This document shows, piece after piece, positions 48,801-59,345 of a DNA stretch of 64,000 nucleotides. The stretch comes from Sesamum alatum (Eukaryota > Streptophyta > Magnoliopsida > Lamiales > Pedaliaceae): the NCBI GenBank assembly GCA_034509735.1, contig JACGWO010000006.1, positions 3,301,001 through 3,365,000 of the forward strand, given 5' to 3'. The notes under the pieces were generated by a model. It ran no database searches and had not been told where the DNA came from. It worked only from the letters and a program-made list of their open reading frames with translations. Every line of letters starts with the position of its first letter. The stretch's first letter is position 1. Position numbers and translations under genes: made by a program.

Positions 48801-51686
48801 CGACCATGTAACCTATCCCAAATGATGAAATGCGTATTCTCAACTGAAATTGCCTTTTTTACTTGTACCATGGAGCCTTTATATTTTCTGTCTCTGTCAA
48901 AGGACACTTTGGGACTTTAACTATGTTATCATGTGTATTCCACACTTCTTGACTGTATATTTCAAAGTAGCAATTGTTGTAGCGTACAACACGAAAACAG
49001 AAGCATGTCTCGCACCATACCCTGCACCATACCCATATGATAACAAGTGATTAATCTTCCATCGGAGAACCTTAACCATACCTGAAATGGGAGTGGTAGG
49101 ATACTGCCGGGAGAGAACGCCACAAGGATGTGGTAATACCAGTGTCTATTGTGATGAGGACTCACGTGCTCTGATATTGAAGAATATTTAATAACCAAGT
49201 TTCACGAACTCTCATAGAGAGCTGCAGAGACGTCAATCCAAGATTTCAAAACACCGCCCCCATGTCCAGCAGTAGCCCTATGAGGTACCACTTAAGCCAA
49301 GTAGCACGGTCTTCGGGAACGGGATTTCTCTCCAAAGAAAAGTATTCCTTTATTCGTCCTGATGGTGTCATTGTGTACTTCTGTAGAAAAATACATTCCT
49401 ATTATCTTGGCAGGATTGCAGTTTGCTTTATCGTAGTTCTACTATAATGGAAGTGCTGAAGTATTTCATTAGTTCACATTAAAACTGCTACGTTTTACTT
49501 GATGTTCTTCTCCACAGGATTAATTGAAGGAGTTTCGGTATTGTTTATTTTGATGATCCATTTGGGTGCCTCCTTAATCTACTGTTCACCAGATTTGAAA
49601 CTGAAATATTTTGGATCTGGAATCGGTTAGAGGTATGCTTGAAAAGCATAAGCATAATTTTTATAGTGCCTTTATCGACTTGGAGGTTAGTTTGTCATTC
49701 ATTATAGTTTTGAATTGCGAAGAAAATCAACGGTTAACTGTTGCTAAGTCTTGCCTTATGTTATATACTTTGAGAGATAAAATTACCATTTTGCTTCTGA
49801 GCATGTTGGATCCCCTCTGCACTACTCCCTTCTGGCATTGATCACTATTTCTGTGACATTTTTAATGTTTTCCAGGCGTCAACAGGAAGCAGAATTTAAA
49901 TTAATAGAAGAAGAAACTGCAATGAGAGTAGCAGAGGCAATTCGGAAGAAAGTTCAAGAGGGCTTGAACTCTGAGGAGATCAAGCTTGAAATAGACAAGC
50001 GTCTGGAGGAAGGTAGGAAGAAACTTGTTGCTGAAGTTGCAGCTCAACTTGAAAAAGAAAAGGAAGCTGCTCTTATAGAAGCTGGGCGGAAAGAGGCAAG
50101 TATCTGTTTTCTAGCTGGGTGTTGTTTACTCATTATAGAGTCTTCTCAGCAATCTAAATGCAAGCTGATACACATTTTATCTTATTCTCCTCCAGTTTTA
50201 GTGGTGATAAGCAATCCTTTTGATCACTAGTTGAAGTGGCTATGTGAACTATTTTTCCTTGGTGGGGTAGTTCTTTGTTGGGAAGCTGGGGGGATGGGGA
50301 GAGTGGTGGGGAGCAAATGGTAGGTGCTATGGCTGCTTGAGATGAATAAAGATGATTTTTGTTGAAAGTGGATATTATTATTCTAGATACTTTTTAATGT
50401 ATATCTGGTTGGAGGAAGCTTTATGCTTTGAAAGTGGGTTGTCATACTACTGCTTATTGGTGCAATCTGATTTTTTATAGACCTTCATATGCTTAAATAA
50501 ACAACTCACTTTTTTTTGGAGATACATACTGTAACTCTCTTATTTCCTCTTCTTCTTGGTCTAAAACTTTTTTTAGGGAGGGTTGGAATTTACGTATAAT
50601 TTGATTATGGTTAGTCATGCCTTTAATTGGTCAACTTAACATTTGTAAAGAGTTTCACATGGTTAAAAGCTGTGACACATAATGCACATTTGATACATTA
50701 TGATTTTTCTATTTCTTGCCTGAGCCAGTTCTTTGTCAGAAGTTTTTTCGTCTGGACCGATGGTTTTACTTTGAAGGTTGTGTGCACTTCGTAGTTTTAT
50801 GGATTCCAAATGGTTGATTGAAATGTGTCCCGTGCTTAGCCCCCTGTTCTGGAGGTACGCGAATACTTTAGATTGACAGGTGTGTCTATGATTCATCACA
50901 TATACATCCACTTCTCCAAATTTTATCCCCAACTTTTGATATTAAAAGAAAAGCAACACTCATCTGCAGCATACAAGCAGGTCAACTGTCCCTCTAAATG
51001 CACATAATAACATCTACATGTATTATGTATATTTGCCACCAAAATTTAAATGTGTATGTAGCCTCACTATCTTGCTGTCCCCACTGCCCTTCGCCCGGTC
51101 CAACTGAACCCACACAACTTTGTGTCATTCTCCTTCCTTTGTTCATTAGCTGATTTTATATTTGAAAACCTTTGGAAACATATTTCAAGTTCATCTTACG
51201 TAATATATGGTTAAGACTTGCTAATTGTAATAGTTGCTTAATCTGATGGGTGCAACTATACTCATCAAGATATCCAAATTTATGTAGTCAAAGAATTTTA
51301 GGGGTTGAGGAGAGATGGTTGCCTTTTTCAATCCCAACTTGTGTTTGCTTCCGTTCAGTCCTTGGTTTTCGTTTATAATGATAGCGCATTATTTTACTCA
51401 GAAAGATGTACAGGAACGAGCACAGAGGGGGAAAGAAGAGCTTGAAAGACGTATGGAAGAGAATAGGTGGAAGTTGAACGAAGCTCAAAGAGAAGAAGCA
51501 TTAGAACAGGAAAGACAGGAGGAGGAACGTTATAGGGAATTGGAGGAGCTTCAAAGACAGAAAGAAGAGGCTTTGCGAAGGAAAAAGCAGCAAGAGGAAG
51601 AAGAACGAGCAAACCAGATGAAGCTGTTGGGCAAGAACAAATCCCGGCCTAAGTTGTCGTTTTCCCTTGGTATGAACAATAAATAG
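45839..51686 (+). CDS. ARGLU1-like arginine/glutamate-rich nuclear protein
   Basis: Animal ARGLU1 is a splicing and transcription cofactor with an RS-like N-terminus and a Glu-rich coiled coil; plant relatives are little studied. Exons are 45839-45966, 46993-47211, 49876-50095 and 51402-51686, giving 283 residues. The N-terminus is an Arg/Ser domain (SRSPSYRRRRSPSPAPVWNR, RRRSRSLSSRHHKSRSPISR), then KKRRQQEAEFKLIEEETAMR, IRKKVQEGLNSEEIKLEID and a continuous charged helix (EEERYRELEELQRQKEEALR). It ends in a basic LLGKNKSRPKLSFSLGMNNK, a tail seen in the family. The RS part suggests nuclear speckle localisation. The third intron begins GC rather than GT (50096-50097), the only choice that keeps the frame. 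Introns 2 and 3 are long. Confidence 0.88.
47226..47345. repeat. Perfect 60-bp tandem duplication in an intron
   Basis: Copies 47226-47285 and 47286-47345, starting CACAATTCTTCTTTTTATAT and ending GGTTGATAG, appear identical. They lie just after the exon 2 donor of the ARGLU1-like gene. Confidence 0.95.
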
Positions 51687-52348
51687 ATTATCTAATCCCG
51701 TCTTTCTTTTAAAGTTTCTTTTGTTGTGCATTGGTGTTCTTGTTTGTAGTAATATCAGAAAACTATTCAGGATGTGATTTACTTGTATCAAAATGTGATG
51801 CTAAGATTGCCATCATAATTTAGGCATGTCAATGGGTAGGGTCCTAGACCTATACCCGCAAAATTATCCATTATCGTGTTGTGGTATCCGACCCATATCC
51901 GACCCTTGTGGTGATCCGGCATGTCTCTGGGTTGGGTCTGAGGCTCATATCGACCATGCACCGTTACCTTCTCATGACTTAACATTGTGGATTGGTTAGA
52001 CACGTTACCTTTTTGTAAGTTGTATTTCTGGGAATTAAGATTCTATTGCTAATGGTGGTGGAGGGAGGTGGGGAGTCGATAGGCGGAAACATCAGTCGGT
52101 AGAGGCGGTGGAGATAGTGGCGGAGAGGGGAGGTGTTAATTACATGCTGCATACTGTATTTTGTGTATTAGGTATACGGATGATTGACACATACCTTTTA
52201 GACGACGGGATATGTGTCAGTTGTCCACTTATGTGTTGGGTATAACATTTACAAGATGAATCATTTCAAATTGTGTATTGATGCTAGAGTAGTTCAAAAA
52301 TGCATACAGACAAATGCTATGACCAATCAAAACTGTCATTTTTTCATT

Positions 52349-52561
52349 AGGCTGTATTTGAATTGATGGATTTTGAATTACGAATTTCAAATCCCTAGTC
52401 ATAAATCCTTTGGAATTTATTGATAATACTAAATTTAAAAGTTTTTAAATTCTTAACCTCTAAATTTGCATTGTATTTTGTTTGATATTGACGGATTTTG
52501 AATTATTTTTATATCGAGTCTTTTGAAATTTTTTCAAATCCATCAATCGAAACGTAGACTT
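52349..52561. mobile_element. Small MITE, about 213 bp
   Basis: The left end AGGCTGTATTTGAATTGATG and the reverse complement of the right end (AAGTCTACGTTTCGATTGATG) match well, followed by GATTTTGAAT-type internal inverted repeats. Superfamily is uncertain, possibly hAT. Confidence 0.6.
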
Positions 52562-53098
52562 AAAGAAAAGCAAAAAGGAAAAACTTTTGCCCTTTGTTGG
52601 GGAAATGTCCATAGTCATCAAATTGTACAAAGGAGCAAGACAAAGCCTTCATACATGAAATCAAGGCAGGGCCGATCCTTTTCCTTTTATTAAGAAAAGT
52701 CTAAGGAATCTCGACAGACAAAATTTATATTATTATTCAAATTTATTTGAAGTCTCTATTAACTTTTTAAAATTATGTTTATAGTTAATTTACTTGCTAA
52801 TTTAATGAATGTGAATGTGTTTCAGAGGGTTTTTGGCTGAAGGGCCTATAGAAGTTCTATTAAACGTTCTTTTTATTTTTTTTAAAAAAAAGATCCCAAA
52901 TAAAATATTTAGGATTTTATAAGTTCTTTAAAAAGAATAAGTTCAACCCATTTTTTTTTTTATAAGATCTTTACGTTTTTTACTTTTAATATCTTGAAAG
53001 ATCCAAATATCCCCATTATCTCATCCGTATTCACCCTAACGGTTATAAGTTTTAATATCTTATTTATTCAAACACTCTGAGAGTTTATTTATAAAATA

Positions 53099-53952
53099 GG
53101 GATAATCACAATCCTCTTCTCTGAATTTTGGTATAATTACATCTAAATTTCCTGTGGTTTGAAAAATTACACTTAGTATTCCTGGTTATAAAGGATGTCA
53201 AGACCTCATAACAAAAGTAATCAATTTACCTTTCTACCATAAATGTGGCTAAAACAAACTAGAAAAGAACATGAAAATTTGAAAGACTAAGAAAACAAAA
53301 TTGGTGACCTATACGTGTAGAAATAAATAGACGCTTCAGACTAAAAAAATAAAATTGTAGGGAATATTTTTCGTTATTATTAAAATATCACAAGGGATGT
53401 AAATACTATATTTATGTTATCATAGTGATATGTTTGTACGATTGAGTTATCAGAATATATATCTTCCAAAATATTTAGTTAAAATAAATAATATAGTGTA
53501 TATACATAGTTTTATAGTGTTCAAAATAAAAAAATAGTGTGTATATATATATATGTTAAAGAGTTAATTTTTTTTGACCAATCTAATTTATTTTTTAATT
53601 AATATAATAATACTTTACATATATTAAATATATTACACTATTTACTCTTATAATTTAATGTAATTATAAGAATATATTCACATGCATAAATGTGTGAAAT
53701 GTATAAAGGTAGTTTGATAAAAAAAAAATTTATTTGACTTGTAATAAGTCAACCAAGGATAAAAATAAATTTTTATTCAATTGTTCTTATGATATCAGTA
53801 AATTTTGGTAATTTTATTAATCGAATGATCTATTTGTTGGGTGAAAATAAATTTAAAAATACTAAATGTAATTTTTTAAATCACATGGAATTTACGTGTA
53901 TATTAACATCGATGTAATAACATTAAACCTCAGCAGTGATAATGTAATTATC
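53099..53952. mobile_element. Mutator-type MITE, enlarged by AT-rich sequence
   Basis: Starts GGGATAATCACAATCC and ends AATGTAATTATC, with flanks TATAAAATA and TATAGATTA (7 of 9 match). The interior shares GGTATAATTACATCTAA and AATTTACGTGTATA with the copies at 1240 and 32702. The middle (about 53400-53600) looks like additional AT-rich insertion. Confidence 0.55.
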
Positions 53953-54622
53953 TATAGATTAAATTCAAACGAGCTTTTAAAAGTTAAAACTAAAATTTGA
54001 AAATATGGGATAATTTCTTTTTTCTTTTTCAAAGTTATGCGCATCCATACAATATGGTTTAATACTTAACAGGACAGCTTTCATCATTACCACATGATTA
54101 CAAGGAAAGTGGGCCCACTGCTGACATTTCCTTCACAGTGATCGAGGTTGTCTTGTCTGATTCTCCTTTCATAAACTGGGTCCCACAATGCGATGGGAGT
54201 CGTTGGCATTTGTACTAAGACCCGCATTTACTCCTGCTCATCTCTACCGTCCAATTCTCTCAGGTGATTCTGAGTCGTGGATTTCATCAGCCTGGGACCA
54301 ATCCCAGTTGGCTTTGACCACTTTTCGCTGACATACTGTAATTGTCGGTGCCTGCTTGTGCGAATTCACGCATGGAAGAGGGGCGTGATTGCCACATTCC
54401 TGTTACTCGGAGCTTTGGATGATGCGTGTTGGATTGACGCGCGAAGAACAGAGTGGGAGCAGAATCAGAGGGGAGTTCTCGTTATTCGGGTAAATGGGTT
54501 CTTGTATTCCGGGTCCTCCGGTGGCGCTGACATTTGCCGGGTACTGTCATCGGGTGGGCCCTTACGTGTGGCATTTTTTCACGGGCGTTTCTTTTCTTTT
54601 ATAAACGCCAAACACGGCCTTT

Positions 54623-54624
<2 letters not shown>

Positions 54625-54672
<48 letters not shown>
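54625..54672. repeat. (CT)n microsatellite
   Basis: About 24 uninterrupted CT units. Preceded by TTTTATAAACGCC, which could be a TATA-containing leader, but no downstream gene is recognised. Confidence 0.95.
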
Positions 54673-54675
<3 letters not shown>

Positions 54676-54690
54676 CACACACATTCATTT

Positions 54691-55328
54691 TGAGTTCTTG
54701 GGGATACATTGATAATTGGAAAAGTTTTATTTTTAGTCTCATATTTTAGAATATTTTTTTAATTTTGATCATGTTTGTTACATTTGTCTCACATTTAATA
54801 TCTTTTGTTTCATTTTTCCTCAAATTTGGTCCCAAATAATATTTTTCATCAAATTGTTAACGGAGCCGTCAACAATGGCATAGTCTTGCTCCAATAATAG
54901 ACTTGACGGATCTGTTAACCATTTGACGAAAAATGCTGTTTGAGACCAAATTTGATAAAAAATTGAACAAATGGGACTAAATGTGAAATAAATTCTTGAG
55001 TTCTTGGGGTTACATTGATAATTCAAATTTCATTTTTAGTGCCATATCATAGGACATTTTTTGATTAGGCCATATTTGTTGCATTTATCTCATATTTAAT
55101 TTTATTTGTTCAATTTTTCTCAAATTTCGTCCCAAATAGCATTTTTCGTCAAATTATTAACGGAACCGTCAACAGTGACAGCGTCTTGCCCCAATAATAG
55201 GCCTGACGGCTCTATTAACAATTTGACGGAAGATGCTGTTTGGACCAAATTTGAGAAAAACTTGAACAAATGAAACTAAATGTGAGATAAATACAACAAA
55301 TGCGACCAAATGAAAAAAACCCTAAGAT
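54691..55328. mobile_element. Two tandem palindromic MITE copies
   Basis: Each copy (about 54691-54998 and 54999-55328) starts GAGTTCTTGGGG(A/T)TACATTGA. Each carries inverted arms such as TCAAATTGTTAACGGAGCCG / GACGGATCTGTTAACCATTT and CAAATTTGGTCCC / GACCAAATTTG. The second copy is cut by the 5' LTR at 55329. Confidence 0.65.
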
Positions 55329-55765
55329 TGATATGGAGAAAATAAGAAGTCAATTATCATTTATTTCTCTCCATCAAAAGTGAGTAGATCAAGGGATAGC
55401 TAAGGAGATCAAGGAGGAAATTGTGCACTTGGGGCATGATTCATGGAGCTCTAGCATTAATGCTAGAGCAAGGAAAAGACCAAATTAATCTCTTAAAAGG
55501 TTTCCATATATATCCGAGGATATGAGGGTGAAGGACAAAGAAGACAAAGTACGACACTTACCGTAAATAGATTAGTAGTATAAATAAGAGTTCAAACCTC
55601 TCATTAAGGGGCTTTTAGCTTAAGAGAGAAATACAAGAGTTCAAGTGCAAACGAATTGATCATCTTGGATCGAACTGTAATGTATTGGTGATTGTGCCCA
55701 ATTGATAATCAATAAACCTATTATTTTATTTATTGTTGATTACCTTTTAAATTCTTGCAATATCA
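55329..55765 (+). repeat. 5' LTR of the gag-only element
   Basis: Nearly identical to 58274-58709. Contains TAGTATAAATAAGAG, a TATA-like box at about 55579-55587, and polyadenylation-like AATAAA (about 55710) near the end, as expected for an LTR promoter and terminator. Confidence 0.93.
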
Positions 55766-55766
55766 A

Positions 55767-55784
55767 CTTGGCGCCGTCTGTGGG
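55767..55784 (+). promoter_or_regulatory. Primer-binding site of the gag-only element
   Basis: Begins within CTTGGCGCCGTCTGTGGGAA right after the 5' LTR. TGGCGCCGT fits the 3' end of plant tRNA-Asp. The same string follows the 5' LTR of the element at 17529. Confidence 0.6.
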
Positions 55785-55807
55785 AACACACAGTCCCGAT
55801 ATTGGGA

Positions 55808-57433
55808 ATGCAGACACGATCTAAAGCAAGGTATGGTGGGGCGAATAAAGAACCCGGACAAGAAAAACCACATCGTGATGGAATGCAACCCCCATTAGAA
55901 AACGTGAACGTCGGTCCGCCCCAGGAGGAGTGGCAGAGGAATCCACCCCAGAAGGAGCTGGAGGCGAATCCATCCAAAGAGCAGTTGGAGGCAAATCCAC
56001 CCCAAGAGGAGTTGGAGGCAAATCCATCTGAGGAAGAATTGGAGAGGAGTCCACCCCAGGAGGAGCTGGAGGCAAAACCATCCGAAGAGTAGTTTGAGGC
56101 AAATCCACCCCAGGAGTAGTTGGAGGCGAATCCATCTGAGGAAGAATTGAAGAGGAATCCACCCCAGGAGGAGGTGGAGGCGAATCCATCTGAAGAGCAG
56201 CTGAAGGCAAATCCACCCCAGGGAGAGTTGGAGGTGAATCCCTCTGAGGAAGAGTTGGAGGCGAATTCACTTGAGGAAGAGTTGGAGGCTAATCCACCCG
56301 AAGAAGAGTGGGAGGCGAATCCATCCGGAGAGCAGCTGGAGACAAATCCACCCCAAGAGGAGTCGGAGGCGATCCCACCTGAGGAAGAGTTGGAGGCAAG
56401 TTCGCCTGAGAAGGAGTTGGAGGCGAATCCGCCCCAGGAGCAGAGGCAGAAGTTGGGAGCGAGAGGTTTACCACTTCCAACCTTCAAACCTACCATGGTC
56501 AGAATGACCCAAGAGGCACTTCAGAGGATAATAGCGGATGTCTCCACCCGCACTGCTGAGAGAGCTATAGTCCAATTTTTGGATAATAGCCCACGGGAAC
56601 CTTTACCACCTCGTTCTCCTCGCCGAGGTCGAGCTATCTCCTCGGCCCCCGAAGATAACAAGTCAAAGGAAGACAATTTCCAAAACATGCTGAAGAAAAA
56701 ACGAAGGGATAGTAGCCAAGCTTATCCCCCTACAACGCACCCCCGTAAGAGGATGAGAGTTAGTGAGGGGCGAAGAAGTGAGAGACATGAAACTCGCGAG
56801 GAGCTCACCACAAACAATCGAAGAGAAAAGGCTTCGCCTAACCCCCCGTCGTTGACCGTCGCCTCTGCCAGAAGAAGCCCTTTCTCAATGAAGATATTAG
56901 CAGAAGCTCTTCCCCAAGGAATCCATATCCCAAACCTAAAGGAATACACTGGCATAGGTGACCCCAAAAATCACTTGGATGAATTTTTAGCAAAGTCAGA
57001 CTTACTAGACCTAAGTGATGCCGGATATTGCAAAGTCTTCCGTACTACATTGGCGGAGAATGCTATGACGTGGTTCAACCAGCTCCCCGCGTATACAATT
57101 GAAAGTTTTGAACAATTATCCCAACAATTTATGCACCATTTTTCCTTCAACAGAGAATGCCCAAAGACCGAATCGTACCTATTCACGATAGTGCAACAAG
57201 AGCAGGAAGGCTTGAGAGAATATGTTCAAAGGTTTTCGAGGGCCGTACTAGAAGTTCCTCATTTAAATCATGAGTTGCTAGCCAGCATTCTCCAACAAAA
57301 TTTGCGCAAGGGAAGATTTCGTGGCTCGATCGCAGGCAAACCACCGACAACCCTTGACGAACTCTTGAGGAGGGCGGAAAAATATATCCGGATTGAGGAA
57401 GCTATTAAACCAATTGCCGAAATTTCAGATTAA
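55808..57433 (+). CDS. gag polyprotein of the gag-only element, with two in-frame stops
   Basis: One frame runs from MQTRSKAR (an alternative ATG lies two codons upstream at 55802) to the stop at 57431-57433, interrupted by TAG at 56090 and 56117. Order: basic N-terminus; an array of nineteen 9-residue repeats (55931-56443, type LEANPSEEE / LEANPPQEE); a short Arg/Lys-rich region (SPRRGRAISSAPED, KKKRRDSSQ); and the retrotransposon gag core with NLKEYTGIGDPKNHLDEFLA, WFNQLPAYTIESFEQLSQQF, GLREYVQRFSRAV and NHELLASILQQNLRKGRFRG. No zinc knuckle or protease follows; the protein ends EAIKPIAEISD. Both stops sit where other repeat units have CAG, so each needs only one C-to-T change. Readthrough or a restart downstream would be needed for full Gag. 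Confidence 0.82.
55931..56443 (+). repeat. 27-bp minisatellite within gag (19 units)
   Basis: Nineteen consecutive 27-bp units keep the reading frame exactly, with a tendency for PS- and PP-type units to alternate, hinting at a 54-bp higher-order unit. Encodes an acidic, Pro-rich, probably disordered segment. Confidence 0.9.
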
Positions 57434-58273
57434 GTTAAGGAATTCTCTCCATTTTCCCATCATGGGATAAGAAAAAAAGTAGAACAGAGAAAATGATCAC
57501 TATATATTTAACACTTAATTAGTACTAAAACAAGTTAAGTGTAATATTTCTACCTTTTTATCGGCTTTAGTTAATGGAATAAAGTGGTTGAGTTTTGTCT
57601 TCACATCGTGTGAGTATAATTATCCTTATAACACGCCCCTAATAGGCGAAGTAAAACGCACAACCTTTAAGAAAATTTAAAATAGCTTCCTACAGGCGTA
57701 TAATACAACGCCCCGAAGCTAAGAATTATTTCAACTTGAGAGCTCATACAATGTTCTCCAAATAACTTGAGATCATAAGCTTTCCTCAGGTGCATAATAC
57801 TACACCCAAGAGCCAAAAATCTTTACAAACTCAAGAACTCATAAGAAGTTCCCTCAAATGAGTTTAAGATTATAAGCTTTCTCGAGGTGCATGATACAAC
57901 ACCCCAAAGCTATAAAATTACAAGCTTTCTCGAAATGCATAATATTACACCCCAAAGCTAAAAAGCATCAAAACTCAACAAACTTCATGATCGCTTTTAT
58001 AAATGAATATAAAAAATTGTCACTCATTGAGAGATTTAAAAAAAAAAAAAAACCCTCAGAGGATTGAAATAAAATTTGAGAGAGTCAAAATGGTTTTTAA
58101 GCAAATACTTTATAACACTCGGACTTCATAGTAAGAGTTCATGAATGCAAGTCTAAGCGTTTATATACCTCTAACAAAGAAGAGCTTACCAAAAGAAGAA
58201 GATTGCTAACCAAATTCCAGTTACCAAGTTCCAATTATTTCCTTCCCAAATATTTGGAACTTGAGGGGGCAGT
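57434..58273 (+). other. Non-coding spacer of the gag-only element
   Basis: Between the gag stop and 3' LTR. Contains recurring words such as GGTGCATAATAC/ACACCCCAAAGCTA about every 60-100 bp (57690-57960), a diverged short repeat series. It ends in the purine tract just before 58274. Confidence 0.7.
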
Positions 58274-58709
58274 TGATATGGAGAAAATAAGAAGTCAACT
58301 ATCATTTATTTCTCTCCATCAAAAGTGAGTAGATCAAGGGATAGTTAAGGAGATCAAGGAGGAAATTGTGCACTTGGGGCATGATTCATGGAGCTCTAGC
58401 ATTAATGCTAGAGTAAGGAAAAGACCAAATTAACCTCTTAAAAGGTTTCCATATATATCCGAGGATATGAGGGTGAAGGAAAAAGAAGACAAAGTACGAC
58501 ACTTACCGTAAATAGATTAGTAGTATAAATAAGAGTTCAAACCTCTCATTAAGGGGCTTTTGGCTTAAGAGAGAAATACAAGAGTTCAATGCAAACGAAT
58601 TGATCATTTTGGATCAAACTGTAACGTATTGGTGATTGTACCCAATTGATAATCGATAAACCTATTATTTTATTTATTCTTGATTACTCTTTAAATTCTT
58701 GCAATATCA
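58274..58709 (+). repeat. 3' LTR of the gag-only element
   Basis: Same length as the 5' LTR apart from one base. Differences include CAACT for CAATT, AGAGTA for AGAGCA and CAATGC for CAAGTGC. Confidence 0.93.
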
Positions 58710-59072
58710 GAAAAAAAAACAATTCTCCTCATTGATAATCAATAATTTCTTAAGTTTGAAATCCTAGTCACATATTCAAATTTTCCAAATTCTGATGCTA
58801 CAAATGTCAATCTTTTCATCTTGGTACAATGCTTCTTTTGTACGTTTTACGAGTTTAACAGTATTTTTTATTTATGATTACTATAAAAGTAAATATTTTG
58901 CAAATAGTATTCATTAGATTTATTCTTTTCGCATTTAAAAATTTTATTACTTGTGGCTAATATCGCCTTAATATTTGAACGATAAGATAATTTTATCTTT
59001 CAATTCCATTTACTCCATCATTAATTTGACAACTATTCTGTTAAAACGATTAATCAACTAAAATCTCTTTCA

Positions 59073-59345
59073 TCTATACTATTATAAAGAAGAAATTCTT
59101 TTTTTATTCACAAATAATGGTTAATGATGCCGCCACACTGATTCTTTTATATGCAAAAATAACCTTCAACTGGTAAGATAACTACTTATTCAATTTTCTA
59201 AATTTTATATAAATTGATAAATTAGTTATTTTTCTTTTTTTAGGTGACGTGTTAGTTTATATATTTTACTCTTATTTATAATATACTTTAAAATATAAAA
59301 AATTATTTATTAATGCACGTAAAAGCAACATACCACGACAACTTG
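59073..59345 (+). mobile_element. Non-autonomous Helitron, eroded 3' end
   Basis: Starts TCTATACTATTATAAAG after an A, like the Helitron at 17316-17065. The right end reads ACCACGACAACTTG followed by T, corresponding to CCACGACTGCTAG of that copy. CTAG has become CTTG and the hairpin is damaged. Length 273 bp, similar to the 252-bp relative. Confidence 0.65.

Larger units (their letters stand above)
51687..55328. other. Intergenic region with several MITEs
   Basis: 51825-52010 has a decayed GGGTAGGGTCC/GACCCATATCC repeat like those at 2761 and 59497. 52840-53095 is AT-rich. Recognised elements are listed separately. The stretch 54000-54620 is more GC-balanced with one 138-codon frame (54277-54693) that I cannot identify. 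Confidence 0.5.
55329..58709 (+). mobile_element. Gag-only LTR retrotransposon (TR-GAG type)
   Basis: Complete structure of about 3.4 kb: 437-bp 5' LTR (55329-55765), primer-binding site, one gag frame, non-coding spacer, purine tract ACTTGAGGGGGCAG, and 436-bp 3' LTR (58274-58709). LTR ends are TGATA...TATCA. No protease, reverse transcriptase, RNase H or integrase motif is present, and there is no space for them. I found no convincing 5-bp target duplication (AAGAT versus GAAAA). Movement would require polymerase from an autonomous Ty3/gypsy relative. The LTRs differ at about 14 substitutions and one indel by eye (about 3%), so insertion is moderately recent. Confidence 0.88.

Noticed and set aside
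55747..56496. 249-codon minus-strand frame rich in Ser/Gly (SSWGGFASN repeats)
   Set aside because: It is the reverse complement of the 27-bp gag minisatellite; any in-frame repeat gives such an antisense frame.
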